From: Anthopleura xanthogrammica
Taxonomy: Eukaryota > Cnidaria > Anthozoa > Actiniaria > Actiniidae
Assembly: GCA_964019055.1 (NCBI GenBank)
Contig: OZ025211.1
Span: 4,355,835-4,419,834, forward strand
DNA length: 64,000 bases
Direction of reading: 5' to 3'
Shown here piece by piece: positions 34,656 to 46,365 of this stretch. A program made the position numbers and the translations under genes. Position 1 is the first letter of the stretch; the number at the start of each line of letters is the position of its first letter. The notes under the pieces were generated by a model. That model made no database searches. It saw nothing but the letters and a program-made list of their open reading frames with translations, and was not told the origin of the DNA.

Positions 34656-37600
34656 TTAATCCCCCACATCGCTGTCTCTGTCCCCAACCAACCACAGTAC
34701 GTGGAAAGCTACAGCTAGAAGGCCTGTTCCTAATAAATCTCCTATGGCTGTTAAATATGGGATGGAGTAATTATCAGGGTCTTTGCCATGCCTCCAGATC
34801 CAGTGGATCATCCAGTTGGCTGACAGGAGAAGAATTGACACCTATATAAAAAGAATACCATTATTAGCACAATAACAACAATAACAACAAGGTGTAATAG
34901 TCAAATAGACACAAAAGAAAACAATGGAATTAGGGTCTACTAATGTGTATTAGTCTAAAATCTATTTCAAGGGTTTAGGGATTTCACTCTAATAGGAATG
35001 GTGATAGTTTCAGTAGCAGAAGCAGCAGTAGCAGAAGCAGCAGTAGCAGAAGCAACAGTAGCAGCAGTAGCAGAAGCAACAGTAGCAGAAGCAACAGTAG
35101 CAGAAGCAGCAGTAACAGCAGTAGCAGAAGCAACAGTAGCAGAAGCAGCAGTAACAGCAATAGCAGAAGCAGCAGTAGCAGCAGCAGCAGCAGCAGAAGC
35201 AACAGCAGTAGCAGAAGCAACAGTAGCAGCAGCAGCAGTAACAGAAGCAGCAGCAGCAGAAGCAGCAATAGCAGCAGCAGTAGCAGTAGCAGAAGCAGTA
35301 GTAGTAGCAGAAGTAGCAGCAGAAGTAGCAATAGAAGCAGCAGCATCAATAGTAATAGTAAAGGGTTGTCATAAGAGTGTGAGAAACATTTTAATGGCAA
35401 GTAGCCTGACAGCAATATAGCAATCTTACCTGTAGGACTCCTACTACTAAATATGCAGAAGTAAAGATTGCAGTAAAAGATGTGTGTCCACCCTGCATCA
35501 TCTTGATTGTGTATAAAAATATGAGATGACCAGGAATGACCAGGAAGAGAAGAACACGGGCTGTCCTGGAATGTATGCCTACAGAGCAAAGTAGAAATGA
35601 TAAATGATAAAAATATCATTGGTAATGGCCTTCATTTTTATTGACCCTGTCAAAAACACCTCTGGGCTGATCTAAGTAATATATACAATATGAGTGGCCG
35701 TGTTGTATCAGATATACAACCACGAGCCAAAGGCGAGTGATTGTATATCTGATACAAAACGGACACGAATATTGTATATTACTTATGAAACGTCTAGGTG
35801 TATACATTTATGTTCTACTAAAATTTTAAAGATAAAATATCAGATATGCAACCTCCTCCATGGACAATGATTTCTATTGTGTTTTCCTCATTAATTATTC
35901 ATGAGTTTTATAAGTCAGGTTACATTTACCTCACTCATTGAATAGGAGTTTAATGTGTTGGATTTTGCCGAGGAAGGAAAACTGGAGAACTCACCGAAAA
36001 CACCATGAAATTGCTTTAATCATGCGGTGGCCATACTGGTTGAAACAATAGGTTTTTAAATTCTTGGGTCCCCTTGCCCTCGCTTTGAGGTGTTTCACTA
36101 CGTTCCAAACAAAGATTTTTGATCTCATGGGAATAAACACATGCGATGCTAACTCCAGGGATCCAGGACCCTGGAGGTGAGAGGTGGGTGCACTACCATG
36201 CACTACACCTCCCTCGATTCCCAAGAAGAACACTTTGGAATGGCCACAATGTATACATTGCAATAAATTGCCATAGGTTTCCCACTTATGCTTGGCCTAG
36301 TTGAATTGTTTTGACTATCATTAATTAATTATTAATTTTTCTATAAATACTAACTCTACCTGCTCCAAAAAATGTGTCAATGCAACCTTTGAATTTGACT
36401 CCCTTCGGCATCTTTCCTGGACGGCCTCTTAAGTGAAGAAACGTTGACAGCCTACTGGCTTGTACAGCCACCAAGTTACCTCCGACCCCTGTGAAAATAC
36501 GAGGTTCAAGATTTCAATACAGTTAAGGTGTCTTAAAGCAAACGTTTTTCATTGGCTATTGACAAGATTTCCATAGTTGGGCTAATTTGAGATTTACAGC
36601 AGCCCTCAGTCTTTAGATTGAAGTTCATCAAGATGCACATTTCAGTGAAATCAATATTACTAGGTAACTGTAAGTACGAGGTAAGGTCTCTTACCATTGA
36701 CAACAGGGCTGAAGACGGCGATGCCGTGATAGCTTGATACGGCATAGTCAAGTACAAGACCACCGGAACTTAAATGGAAATCATTATGTTTATTAATTAT
36801 TAATAATATGATTATTCCATTGATAAACTTCTGCCTTCCCCTTTTGAAGTTTTAATCTGCCAATTATCATGGCCTTGGAATATAAACAGACCATGAGCAG
36901 TCTCTGTATTGCTTGGTGTTTACTTTGGTTAAGTTGGCAGAGCAAGGATTAGTAGCTGGTCCAATATCCCTGTGGGAGGACTGTGAGGGTGAAGGATGAC
37001 CCCCCCCCCCCCTGGGTTAGTAGACTAGCTACTTAAGTCATACTCTGAATTCTAATCAGAATTCAGAAGTTGATTTTTGTGGCAGGAGAGAACCAACAAA
37101 CAACTCTACTCTACTCACATATAACACCAAGTCCAGGAATCAAACCCTGGTGACCTTGGTGAGAGGTGAGCACTCTCACTGCTGTGCAAACTGTGCTACT
37201 TAATATCCTTACTTGGCCAAATTAACTAAAGCATACACCAAACAGTGACCGAGGAATAGAAAGGAACTGCTTGTGGAATCCAAAATACCTGCTGATGACC
37301 ATAGCACTTAACACAGGAGTCCAGCCAGAGTACAGTACACCATGAGTGAAGTGGTTCTTATGACAAATATAAAACCACAAGGGAAGGATTAAGAAGAAGA
37401 ATGCACAGATAACAGGTGCTATCCAGTGGTGCTCTGTCCCTGTAACACACAAATAAAAACACTGTTATAAAATAGTTCAGATATAATGCGTGCTCTGATT
37501 GGCTGATAGCTGTGTTTACATGAGGCTATGTAAACATGGCAATTTCAATATTTTATAAAACAAATAGAAAAAGTTATGCCGTGTTTACATAGCCTGATAT

Positions 37601-40600
37601 AAACACTCGGGAAGGTTTGGGAGAAGTCTTGAGCTCTGTGTAAACCTTGCCTGTGGCTCGGTTTTACACAACAGCTCTCGACTTCTCCCAAACTTCCCTT
37701 GTGTTTATATCAGGCTATGTAAACACGGCAAACGTTTTCTATTTGTTAATTATTAAACATTTCAAGTGAAAATATTGTGCCTATATATTAACATGACTGT
37801 ATGTGCATGTTTTAGAGCGCTCTCACCAATGTGACCCGGGATTGAGCCCTGCTAGGCTTGTTGTCGAGTGTGAGTAGTGTAGTTTCCAATAAACTAGATG
37901 TCGACAGTTTTAGACCAATTTTCACTGAGTTGATGATTTATTCCAATTCTCATGCAAATTATGGCATACACTACATATAATTCCACATGAATCCATGAAT
38001 TATGATAAACTGCGCTCTACAAATGTAATTATTATAATTATAATTATAGAGTGCAAATAATATAACCGTGAAATAGATAGCAAGAAATAGGAGATAGTTA
38101 GTGCTTAGTTAGGCAAGACAGGAAATCAGCGAGGCATGACTAGATCAACGACTCAGTGCACAAAAGAATGTGTTTCTGATGTTTAATGAGTTAAAAATGA
38201 AGACACAGGTCAATAAATCAAGGGGCAGATACAACTATTTGAATTGTAATACTGATAGATTAATGTGGAATAAAAGTTTGTTCAAATTATCACGGTTGTT
38301 TTTTTTATTCCGCATTACGAAACCGCAGCGTAGCGGTGATCATTTGACTAATTAAACATGCTTGCACGTGCAAGACCCGTCACGGCTCGCTTATTTCTCC
38401 ACTAATCAAATTTAGGCAGAACTTAGGACATAATTAGTCATTAGTTAGCTAGCTAACTATTTCACGGTTATATTATTTGCACTCTAATCCACAATTTCAT
38501 GAACTAAAAATAAGAATTAAGAACTTATTACTGGTAAGGTGACTTCAGTGAATCTTCACAAACCCAAAACAATGTGGACTTTGTGAAAGAATTTCCAAAA
38601 AACTGTGATTCTAGTCTGTGCCCTGAAGGTCAGTAGAATGACTAACATGCACATGTGATCATCACAAGCTCATCACACGCTCGACCAGAAATAGGCCATT
38701 ACAAATAGAGTTGCTGGTTGGTTCTCTCCTGTGTTCAAGGGGCATTTCTTTAGGTTCTCCAGTTTCTCCTCCCTCTGAAAGAAATCAACTTCTAAATTCC
38801 AATTAGCCTGGCGGCACTCCAACTTGGGTCACATTGGCGAGAGATGATGCATTAGCAGAGCATACGACCCATGCTCCTCATAACTGATAACATGATAGTT
38901 TGATGTGTAAATAAATCAAGTTATTTTAAAAGTACTTTTATTCTTACCTATTTTATTATACAAAAATCTACTAATTCCAGACAGTAGAGCAAGAGTTGTT
39001 AAATCTCCAAGACTTGCCGCAATAGGTGTGGCTACATTATCAGGGTTTATATTGCACTTGATTGAACACATCACCACGGCAACCATGACTGATCCGAGTA
39101 CAAAACTAGCTGATGTTGCCGTCACTAGACCACTAGCACACAGTAAGAATGCATGGTTAATGTCAAAATGACCATCCATGATCCATCCCATGAGTACTGC
39201 AGCTACTGACGCTAAGGCACCAACAACAGTTGCTTGCACCTGAAGAATGAGTCAAAAACAAATTAGTGGTGACCAAGTAAAAATGTTAATTTATGTTATG
39301 CTCATTGCAGGGTGTGATTTCTCAGTCTCCAGAGGCAGAGGCTCATGTTTAAGCTTTAGACGCCAGATTGGATTGGAATTTATTAGTTGATTTTTACTGA
39401 GGGAGGAAAACCAGAGAAAAACCCTTGAAGCACAGGAGAGAACCAACAAGCAACTCTACTCACATACGACACTGAACCCAGGAATCGAACCCAGGTCACA
39501 TTGTTGAGAGGCAGAGCACACCACCCATACTTCCCATGTGTAGCATTTGTTGGGTCAACAAATACTGTATGTAGGCTTACACATACATAACACCCACAAA
39601 GATGTCTTTTATTAATGCCGTACCTGTAACAGGGTGAGGTTTCCTCCTATTAATTTCCATAGTTCTTTCTTAGTGTCCATATGTCCAACATTAGCCTAAA
39701 AACACAAAAGCAAGATAATAACTCAGTTTTTATTTTGAACAATAGAAACTAGCATATCTCAATGCTGTAAATCTGGGCCAAGGGATTTCATAGCAAATTT
39801 CAGGTTCAAATACTTGAGTTTCTAATTCTGTTGCTCAGGGTTACAGCCTAGCTTTTTTTTCAAGGGACACAATTATAGTGATATTTACAAATTCAAAAAA
39901 AGATTATTTATGTTACAATAAATATTACAATAATCCACTGTGCATGGACCCCATAAACATCATGCTCTGTTCACTAATACAGCACAGTTCTTAACCAATC
40001 AGAGCACTCATACTATCTAAGGGATATAATAATCTGAACATAGACAGCTAGTGCACGGGTGGCGTCAACACCATATTCTGTTCACTCGGCTGATACAGCA
40101 CAGTTCTTGACCAATAAGAGCCCTCATACTAATAATATAATGTATAATATAATAATCCAAACTTACAGCTGTTGACAACCTTGAGGCGAGTGTCATTTCT
40201 AAATTTCCTTTGAGTCCAAGCAAAGCAGGAACCAGAATAAATATTTCAGAAATTTCTTGATAAACTTTCCAGTGCTAAAGAGATAGAATGATCAAAATAT
40301 TATTATTCAATATTTACACAAAAATTGCCTGGATGAATAAATATTTTAAGCTTGTTTTTTAACATCAAAGTAAATATTATAAATCTTAGCCATTGTGATA
40401 TATTTTTTTTACGATATAGTGGTTTCATGGCACCCATTTTGGAAGGCAAATCATAGGAATTTTTCCTTTGGGAAATGTAATTTCTTGTCATGCAAGAACA
40501 TTGCATTGTTCCTGTTCTACAACATGACTACTGTGAAACCACTCTATGGAAAGCCAAATCCTTGAATGAATGAAAGAAAGAAAGGATGGATAAGGGCTCA

Positions 40601-42321
40601 AAACTAACTTTTTTAGGTACTAGTCCTTGGGCTAGTCACTGTAGATAATCACTAGTCCCAAGGTCTTCCCACTAGTCAACAGCAAACCTTCACTAGTCTG
40701 AGACTAGTAGATGTATGTTAGTGCCGAGCCCTGATGGATGGAAAGATGGATGGATGTTTTAAGAATGGATGGAAGGACAAATGGATGGTCAAACTAATAG
40801 AAGGATAATTATAATTAATTGAATGAATGGATAGATAGGCAAATAGACAAATGGATGGCTTAACAGATTAATGAATTGACTGATAGATAGGTTGATAAAT
40901 AGATAAATGGATGAATAAATGATAAATAAATGGACTGATGGAGATGAACCACAAATCAATTATACATTTGTGATTCAACATCCTGAAAAGATCTTCTAAG
41001 CTGATATTCAAAAAAGTAAGTAATACATTTTCATGATAATGGAGAATAATGTTTGTTTACTCAGGTGCAGAATTAGCATCCCAAATGTCATTTCATAATC
41101 AATGGCATCCTCTTCCATAGCATTGACATCATACATCAAAGAAAAAAAGGCTCCATACGAAAATTTTAGGGAGGGTGACCGCCCCCCTCGCTACGACACT
41201 GCTAGACACTGTTGACATATGCAGTGTACATACAATCATAAATGACTTTGTAATTTCCTTGATATTCTAAGTTACTCAAACACTAATGACGAAAAAAGGA
41301 AATGTTTTATTTGTATAGTATATTCTTGTGTAAATATGGAGTTTTTAACTTCCAACCAAATCCCCTTGGTTTTCTCCTTTATCAAAGTAAGCTTAACTTT
41401 TTTAGCTGTTAACAAAATAAACTGTAATTCAAACACGACCTTAATTAAAATGAAAAAGCATTTTATCTTGGTAAACAGGAAGGTTTGAGGTCATTTCCCT
41501 TAAAGAAAAACATCGAAATACCTAACTTGATACTAAGGTGCATAGCAACCACTATTAGTAAGCTATCAGCGACCCTACTCCTAAAAGGAAATTCGTATAA
41601 TTAAGCTTATCCATTATTTTAATATCATATATATATATATATCATATATATATATATATTTCCCTTACTGAATTGATAACTCTAAATGGTACATTTCCAT
41701 TCATGGTTCATTTATCTTCATAGATTTATTGTTAAAAATGAATAAAGCATTATCATCATAGAACATTTTTAGGCTGTATGTGTGAAAAATAACAGGATTA
41801 AATTAAGAACTCACTTGAACAACATCAAGAAGTAATCCAGCAGCAACCGTACCAAACCCCGCGATAAGAAAAGGAAAGAAAACTTGTAAAGCTATGGAAA
41901 AAGAACCCTCTTCATCTCCCACAGTTTTATCACTATCGTCTCTTAAAACATCGCTTCCTTCTCGTTGATTTTGCTCCGGTAATAACGGTTCTAAATCGTG
42001 TTCATCATCATCATGTAAGCAACCTCCATTCACAATACTAACTTCAGGCTCTTTGTGGGATCGTAATAAAATTCGACCAAAAGGTTCCTCGTCTGAGTTA
42101 AGAATTTCTATTTCTGGATGTTCAGATTTTGTGTCCAAGTCGTCTCCAGAATCTATCACAACCGAAGCTTTAGGCACCATTTTGTTTTGGTTTGAAGTGG
42201 ACTTATTCTTTTTTCTTGCTGTTCTTTTTCTAACTGTCACTGTGTTTTGCGTTGAGTCATTCTTCGAAGGAGGTCCGACGACACTAAAAATGAAAAGACT
42301 GACTACAGACGAAGTCCACAT
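34656..42321 (-). CDS. SLC41A: SLC41-type magnesium transporter
   Basis: Nine coding exons in transcription order: 41815-42321, 40167-40274, 39624-39695, 38948-39239, 37289-37439, 36695-36768, 36360-36488, 35430-35578 and 34656-34841. All have GT/AG borders and matching phases, giving about 555 residues. The protein has an acidic cytoplasmic N-terminus, then two MgtE-type halves. Recognisable segments are '[16 protein letters not shown]', '[20 protein letters not shown]', '[20 protein letters not shown]', '[15 protein letters not shown]', '[20 protein letters not shown]' and the ending 'GDRDSDVGD'. SLC41 proteins carry Mg2+ across the plasma membrane, probably coupled to Na+. The start is uncertain: a splice-acceptor-like 'tttcatttttag' lies inside the first 40 bases of exon 1, so the true start may be in another upstream exon or at an internal Met. 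Confidence 0.93.
35011..35358. repeat. AGCAGT/AGCAAC-type triplet-rich repeat in SLC41 intron 8
   Basis: About 115 imperfect triplets of the AGC/AGT/AGA/AAC kind between the last two exons. The minus strand reads mostly CTG/CTT/CTA, giving a spurious poly-Leu frame, and the plus strand a poly-Ala/Glu/Val frame. Confidence 0.95.
37068..37205 (-). mobile_element. tRNA-derived SINE (family S2), minus orientation
   Basis: Contains a B-box-like 'ccaggaatcaaaccctgg' and 'ggagagaaccaacaaacaac', shared with 39367-39530, 38690-38850 and 46735-46870. Located in SLC41 intron 5 (36769-37288). Confidence 0.7.
37455..37745. mobile_element. Foldback element, family 4, copy 2
   Basis: Same palindrome as 23085-23270, preceded by the same 'atagttcagatataa' / 'gctctgattggct' flank. 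Located in SLC41 intron 4. Confidence 0.85.
38048..38485. mobile_element. 438-bp TIR element in SLC41 intron 4
   Basis: Perfect 29-bp terminal inverted repeats beginning 'agagtgcaaataatataacc' and ending 'ggttatattatttgcactct'. The interior has no transposase, so it is a non-autonomous DNA transposon. Confidence 0.85.
38690..38850 (+). mobile_element. tRNA-derived SINE (family S2), 3' part
   Basis: 'ggttggttctctcctgtgtt' through 'atcaacttctaaattccaat' matches the family tail. The tRNA-like head is missing. Confidence 0.65.
39367..39530 (-). mobile_element. tRNA-derived SINE (family S2), near full length, minus orientation
   Basis: Has the whole order: tail, 'ggagagaaccaacaagcaac', and the B-box 'gggttcgattcctgg' on the minus strand. 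Located in SLC41 intron 3. Confidence 0.75.
40380..40570. repeat. Decayed repeat related to 56170-56270
   Basis: 'aggaatttttcctttgggaaat' and 'ttcttgtcatgca' also occur at about 56200-56250, pointing to one interspersed element family. Confidence 0.55.
40575..41814. other. Long part of SLC41 intron 1
   Basis: Contains a degenerate GGAT/GAAT tetranucleotide-rich region (40565-40950) and an AT dinucleotide run at 41626-41661. No coding sequence. Confidence 0.6.
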
Positions 42322-43007
42322 GAAGGATTAGATAAATGATGAATGGCGGTGTTGAGGACATGAAGAGGATTTTCCATAGAAACTCAATGAATATTTTAGT
42401 GTTTGGTATCAAGGTTCGTCCGCCATCTTGGGATTAAAGGACACGTAGAAGCCTCGATTACATGCTGGCTAGACCAAGACATCAAGGTCCGAATATGACG
42501 TCAAGTAGGGACGAGAGAATGAAAGGAATGGAAAGTGAAAAGGAAAGGAAAGAAACGAATGGACGAAAATCGAAAAAAAAAATGTTGTGTTGAAGGACAA
42601 AATGAGAAGGAAATGATAGAATAAAAGGAAAAGAAAGGAAATAAAGGGAAAGGAAAAAAGGGAAAGAAATAGAAATTGAAGTGAATGGAAAGGGAAGGGA
42701 AGTGAAGGGGAGGGAAGGAAAGGGAAGGGAAGGAAAAGGAAAGGAAGGGAAAAGAAAGGAATAGCTAAGAAAGGAATCGAAAAGAAAGCAGCTTCGAAAG
42801 TAAAGATTGGGAACCGAGATTTGGGTTGCCTGTGTTGTTGCTGACCATTGAGTACCGCGGTCTCAACATTTCGCGCCATTCTTGCTCGAGTTCAAATTTT
42901 TTACTGAAACTAGGATGAAGAAAAGAATAAGGAACTTCCTTCGTACAAGACATTAGACGAAATTCTTTTAATTTATTGTCCTTTGGTGCCTTAGGTAAGT
43001 AATTCAT
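42322..43007. other. 5' flank of SLC41, with possible short coding exon
   Basis: A purine-rich tract occupies 42500-42790. On the minus strand, bases 43007 down to about 42850 encode a protein-like stretch (MNYLPKAPKDNKLKEF, later FELEQEWREMLRPR) that is not repeat-derived. I recognise no family for it and see no convincing donor, so it is only a candidate exon of an unknown gene or an untranslated leader. Confidence 0.3.
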
Positions 43008-43616
43008 ACCGATAATGCTAGAGCGCTATTGTCTGTTTGCAATCCGTTTCCAAGAGAACAGAGAGAATGAAGGCCACGTTGGCTCATACTCAGCAGCAAC
43101 AACACTATGAGGATGAGGTTGAGCTTGATAAAATAGAATATCAATATTAAGCTTTAAGAGCAATTTGCCAATGCCCTAGGACAACACTGAAGAGGTCTTG
43201 ATAATTTTTGATATTATGCAAAAACTTACGGGTGTTCAGTAACTTACCTAAAAACTTATTTAGTTATTTATTTGTGCCCCCTTAGAATATTAATTGTTTC
43301 AAAAATATAAGGTTATTTTATCCTAAATTTTGGTTGAAAAAAGTTGCTGCCCCCTTCAAATTCCACATAGCCCCCCTTTCCTCCTCCAGTAAAGAAATTA
43401 TGAATGGTTTCTTGAACACGGTCCCTATACACGGTCCCTATATCGAATAAATTAAATTCTATTAATCTTAAAGGAAACAATTTATTGACTTCATTTATTC
43501 AGAATTTGTTTCTGAAATTTTAGACCCAACACCATATTTTAAATGAAGAAACAAGAAAACTAATTTTGAAAGCCGGTTCTTCATGGACAGTTTTCTCTTT
43601 TGGAGAAAGGCTGAAC

Positions 43617-45737
43617 TCATCCAAAAATTGCATCCAAAGCACTTGTCTTTTTGTTGCTGTGATGGTGAGGATCATGTCTTTTCTCTAGGCATGTGCCATA
43701 CATCATTTGATTTGCCATCCTGAAAGAAGAATATTTGATAAATGAATGAGTGAATGACAAATGAATGAATGGAAAATAGATGAGTCAATAAATGAAGAGT
43801 GAATGAATGGATGAATTGAAAATAGATGAGTGAGTAAATGAAAAATAGATGAAGAATGAATAAAAAAATAAATGAATGAATGAATGAATGAATGAATAAA
43901 TGGAAAATAGATGAGTGAGTAAATGAAAAATAGATGAAGAATGAATAAAAAAATAAATGAAGAGTGAATGAATGGATGAATGGAAAATAGATGAGTCCAT
44001 AAATGAAAAATAGATGAAGAATGAATAAAAAATGAATGAATGAATGAATGGATGAATGGAAAATAGATGAGTCAATAAATGAAGAATAGATGAAGAATGA
44101 ATGAAAAAATGAATGAATGAATGAATGAATGAATGAATGAATGAATGAATGAATGAATGAATGAATGAATGAATGAATGAATGAATGAATGGAAAATAGA
44201 TGAGTGAGTAAATGAAAAATAGATGTCAGTATGAAAAATAAATGAATGAATGTATGAACAAGTAAATAAATTTGAATGAATGAAAAGTTGGTAAAGGAAT
44301 GACTAAATAAATATATAAACAACTGGAAGAAAGAACAAGATAACTGAATGAAGGAAGGAAGGAAGGGTGGGAGGGAGAATTGAGACTTGAGAGGGAGCAG
44401 TGGTGGTTTTAGGGGGTGGTCACAGGGTGCGCATGACCCCTCTTTCTAGCTTGGAATTAGTTGATTAGTATAGCAATAGGTGCGTTTCTTGATTGTGTTA
44501 CCCCTAGCCTCTACTCAAAATCCTAGATCTGTGGGAGGGATGGAAGGAGGAAGGAAAAAATAGATTTATCTCATTTATAAAGAAATCAACTCTTACCAAG
44601 GGTTTCCATCACCAGAATGTGCCATACCACACCATCCAGAGCAGCAGAGATCATGTCTTCCTTTCTTACACTGATGGCTTATCGGAAGGCATCCTCTTGT
44701 CCTGTGGTCTGGTCGGTGGTCGATTCGATGGTCGTGGTGCTCGTCTTCATGGGCTGACCGTTTCTTGAAAAAGGTAAGAACATTCACAAATAGCTCACAG
44801 AGGGAATATCTCAGAAAAAGTGATGAGAGTTTTACTGAATTTATTTATAGTAACGGAAATATGGTTCCATTAGAGTCCGCACGCGCGTTTTACCGCTTTG
44901 AATGTAGTGTTTATGGTCCACAGTTTATTATTTTTTGTATTGATAAGTTTTCTAGTTTCTCCCTTTTTCCAATCCCTTCTCACGCATACTAAGAGAATGA
45001 TCAAGATACTTAACCAGTAACAAATATGAAGATATATAAATATAATCATGTCAAAAATTGAAAGCGAATGGACACGAACTTTTAGCTAAAAAAGCGCTTT
45101 CGCTAACCATTTTTGTGTGTGGAGAGTTTGGCCCCTTAACGTCCCTAAAGATGCACTTTCATGCATATTCAGAAAATTTCGAAAGGTGTAATTTCAATGA
45201 ATTTCCTAATCAATATTAAACAAAGTTATTTTATGAAGATGAACAGTATTAATTAAGGCGCAGACAATCGTTGGAACATTGCGCGCAATGCATATGTTGC
45301 AGGCAATCGATGTTGCGAGCAATTTGCTGCTTCAGTGTTGCTGAAGTAGAAAACGATCCTACTTCAGCAACATTGCTTTTGATGTTGCGCGCAATGTTGC
45401 ACCGTGTGTCTGCGCCTTTAGTGACGATTCATTCTTAATAGAAAGAGGTAGAGGTAGAATCATGCACTACTGTAGATTAAAGCAATTAGTCCATAATCTA
45501 GCACAAAATAAGTTCATTGCCTGCGATATTGCGCGCAATATTGCACCGTGTCTCCGCGCCTTAACGACGATTCATTCTCACTAGAAAGCGATAGAAATTA
45601 AAATCTTGATAAGGATTCAAGCGATTATGATCTGGCACAAAATAAGTTCACAAAATTCAACATACCTGCTTCAGATAAGCAGAATCGACGACCAGCAAAT
45701 ACGCAGCAAGGCAAAGGATAACAAGAAGTCCCTTCAT
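43617..45737 (-). CDS. Histidine-rich six-cysteine secreted peptide 1 (knottin-like)
   Basis: Three exons, 45666-45737, 44597-44763 and 43617-43719, joined in phases 0 and 2, give 113 residues. Exon 1 is a signal peptide (MKGLLVILCLAAYLLVVDSA). Exon 2 starts with a Lys-Arg site and a His/Asp-rich stretch (HEDEHHDHRIDHRPDHR), then five cysteines. The sixth is in exon 3. Spacing is C-x6-C-x7-C-C-x3-C-x20-C, the cysteine order of inhibitor-cystine-knot peptides. The C-terminus ends 'ALDAIFG'. A paralogue with the same exon layout and exactly the same cysteine spacing lies at 48111-53952. Function unknown. Toxin, antimicrobial and metal-binding roles are all possible, and none is shown. Confidence 0.78.
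43735..44310. repeat. AATG tetranucleotide repeat region in peptide-1 intron 2
   Basis: A clean GAAT/AATG run of about 90 bases at 44103-44193 within 570 bases of degenerate GAATGAAT and 'ggaaaatagatgagt' units. The long minus-strand 'SFIHSFIH' frame is a by-product. Confidence 0.95.
45262..45425. mobile_element. Inverted-repeat MITE, family 6, copy 1
   Basis: Ends 'aaggcgcagacaatcg' and 'gtgtgtctgcgcctt', with inner 'ttgcgcgcaatg' repeats and a central 'cttcagtgttgctgaag' hairpin. A remnant is at 45510-45562 and a copy at 46197-46365. Located in peptide-1 intron 1. Confidence 0.8.
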
Positions 45738-46196
45738 AGTTCCAGTGTATTGTATTCTCCCCAACTGAGAAATACTTCCAAATCATCCCTACTAAATACA
45801 AACCTGTACGTGTGGTATGTGGTGCTCTGGATGAGTGTGGATGTTTGTGTTATCTGTTTGGCAAAATGTCCAGTAAACAAAGTGATGAGGTTAAATGGTT
45901 ATCGATGATCTAGGCACGGAAAGTATGTAGGAACTCTAGTCTTCCTAAATTTTCAATTCTCCCTCCTTCAAACAGCCTTCCTATTTCTCTTAGCTATTAG
46001 AGGATTGACGCCACCAAATGCGCACGTATACCGACCGAAGAGGTTGCATTTCGCATTCTTGTGCATTATTCAGGTTTTTCACTTGCGCCGCATGCCGTTA
46101 TACTTTTCATAGTCAACACACTCATTATCTTTATCTATTTCCTCCTTCCTCTTGCTTCTCTATCTTTTTTTGATCTGGTGTAACGCTTTGATGATA
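45738..46196. promoter_or_regulatory. 5' flank of secreted peptide 1
   Basis: Upstream region of the minus-strand peptide gene. No clear TATA box identified, and no gene on the plus strand. Confidence 0.35.
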
Positions 46197-46365
46197 AAGG
46201 CGCGGACACACAGTGCAACATTGCGCGCAATATTGCAGGCAATGTTGCCGAATGTAGCGGGATCGTTTTCTATTTCAGCAACATTGCGTGCAACAAATTG
46301 TGTCGTGTGACATGGCTCGCAACATCGGTTGCCTGCAACATTGCGCGCTTACTTCCGTAGCTTAA
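46197..46365. mobile_element. Inverted-repeat MITE, family 6, copy 2
   Basis: 'aaggcgcggacacacagtgc' followed by 'aacattgcgcgcaa' repeats, mirrored around 46330-46350 ('tgcctgcaacattgcgcgc'). Confidence 0.75.

Noticed and set aside
34984..35619. 211-codon poly-Leu frame (minus) and 140-codon Ala-rich frame (plus)
   Set aside because: Both arise from the triplet repeat in an SLC41 intron, and real SLC41 exon 8 overlaps in another context.
43672..44322. 216-codon Ser-Phe-Ile-His-rich minus-strand frame
   Set aside because: Translation of an AATG repeat. The genuine exon 3 of peptide 1 uses another frame at 43617-43719.
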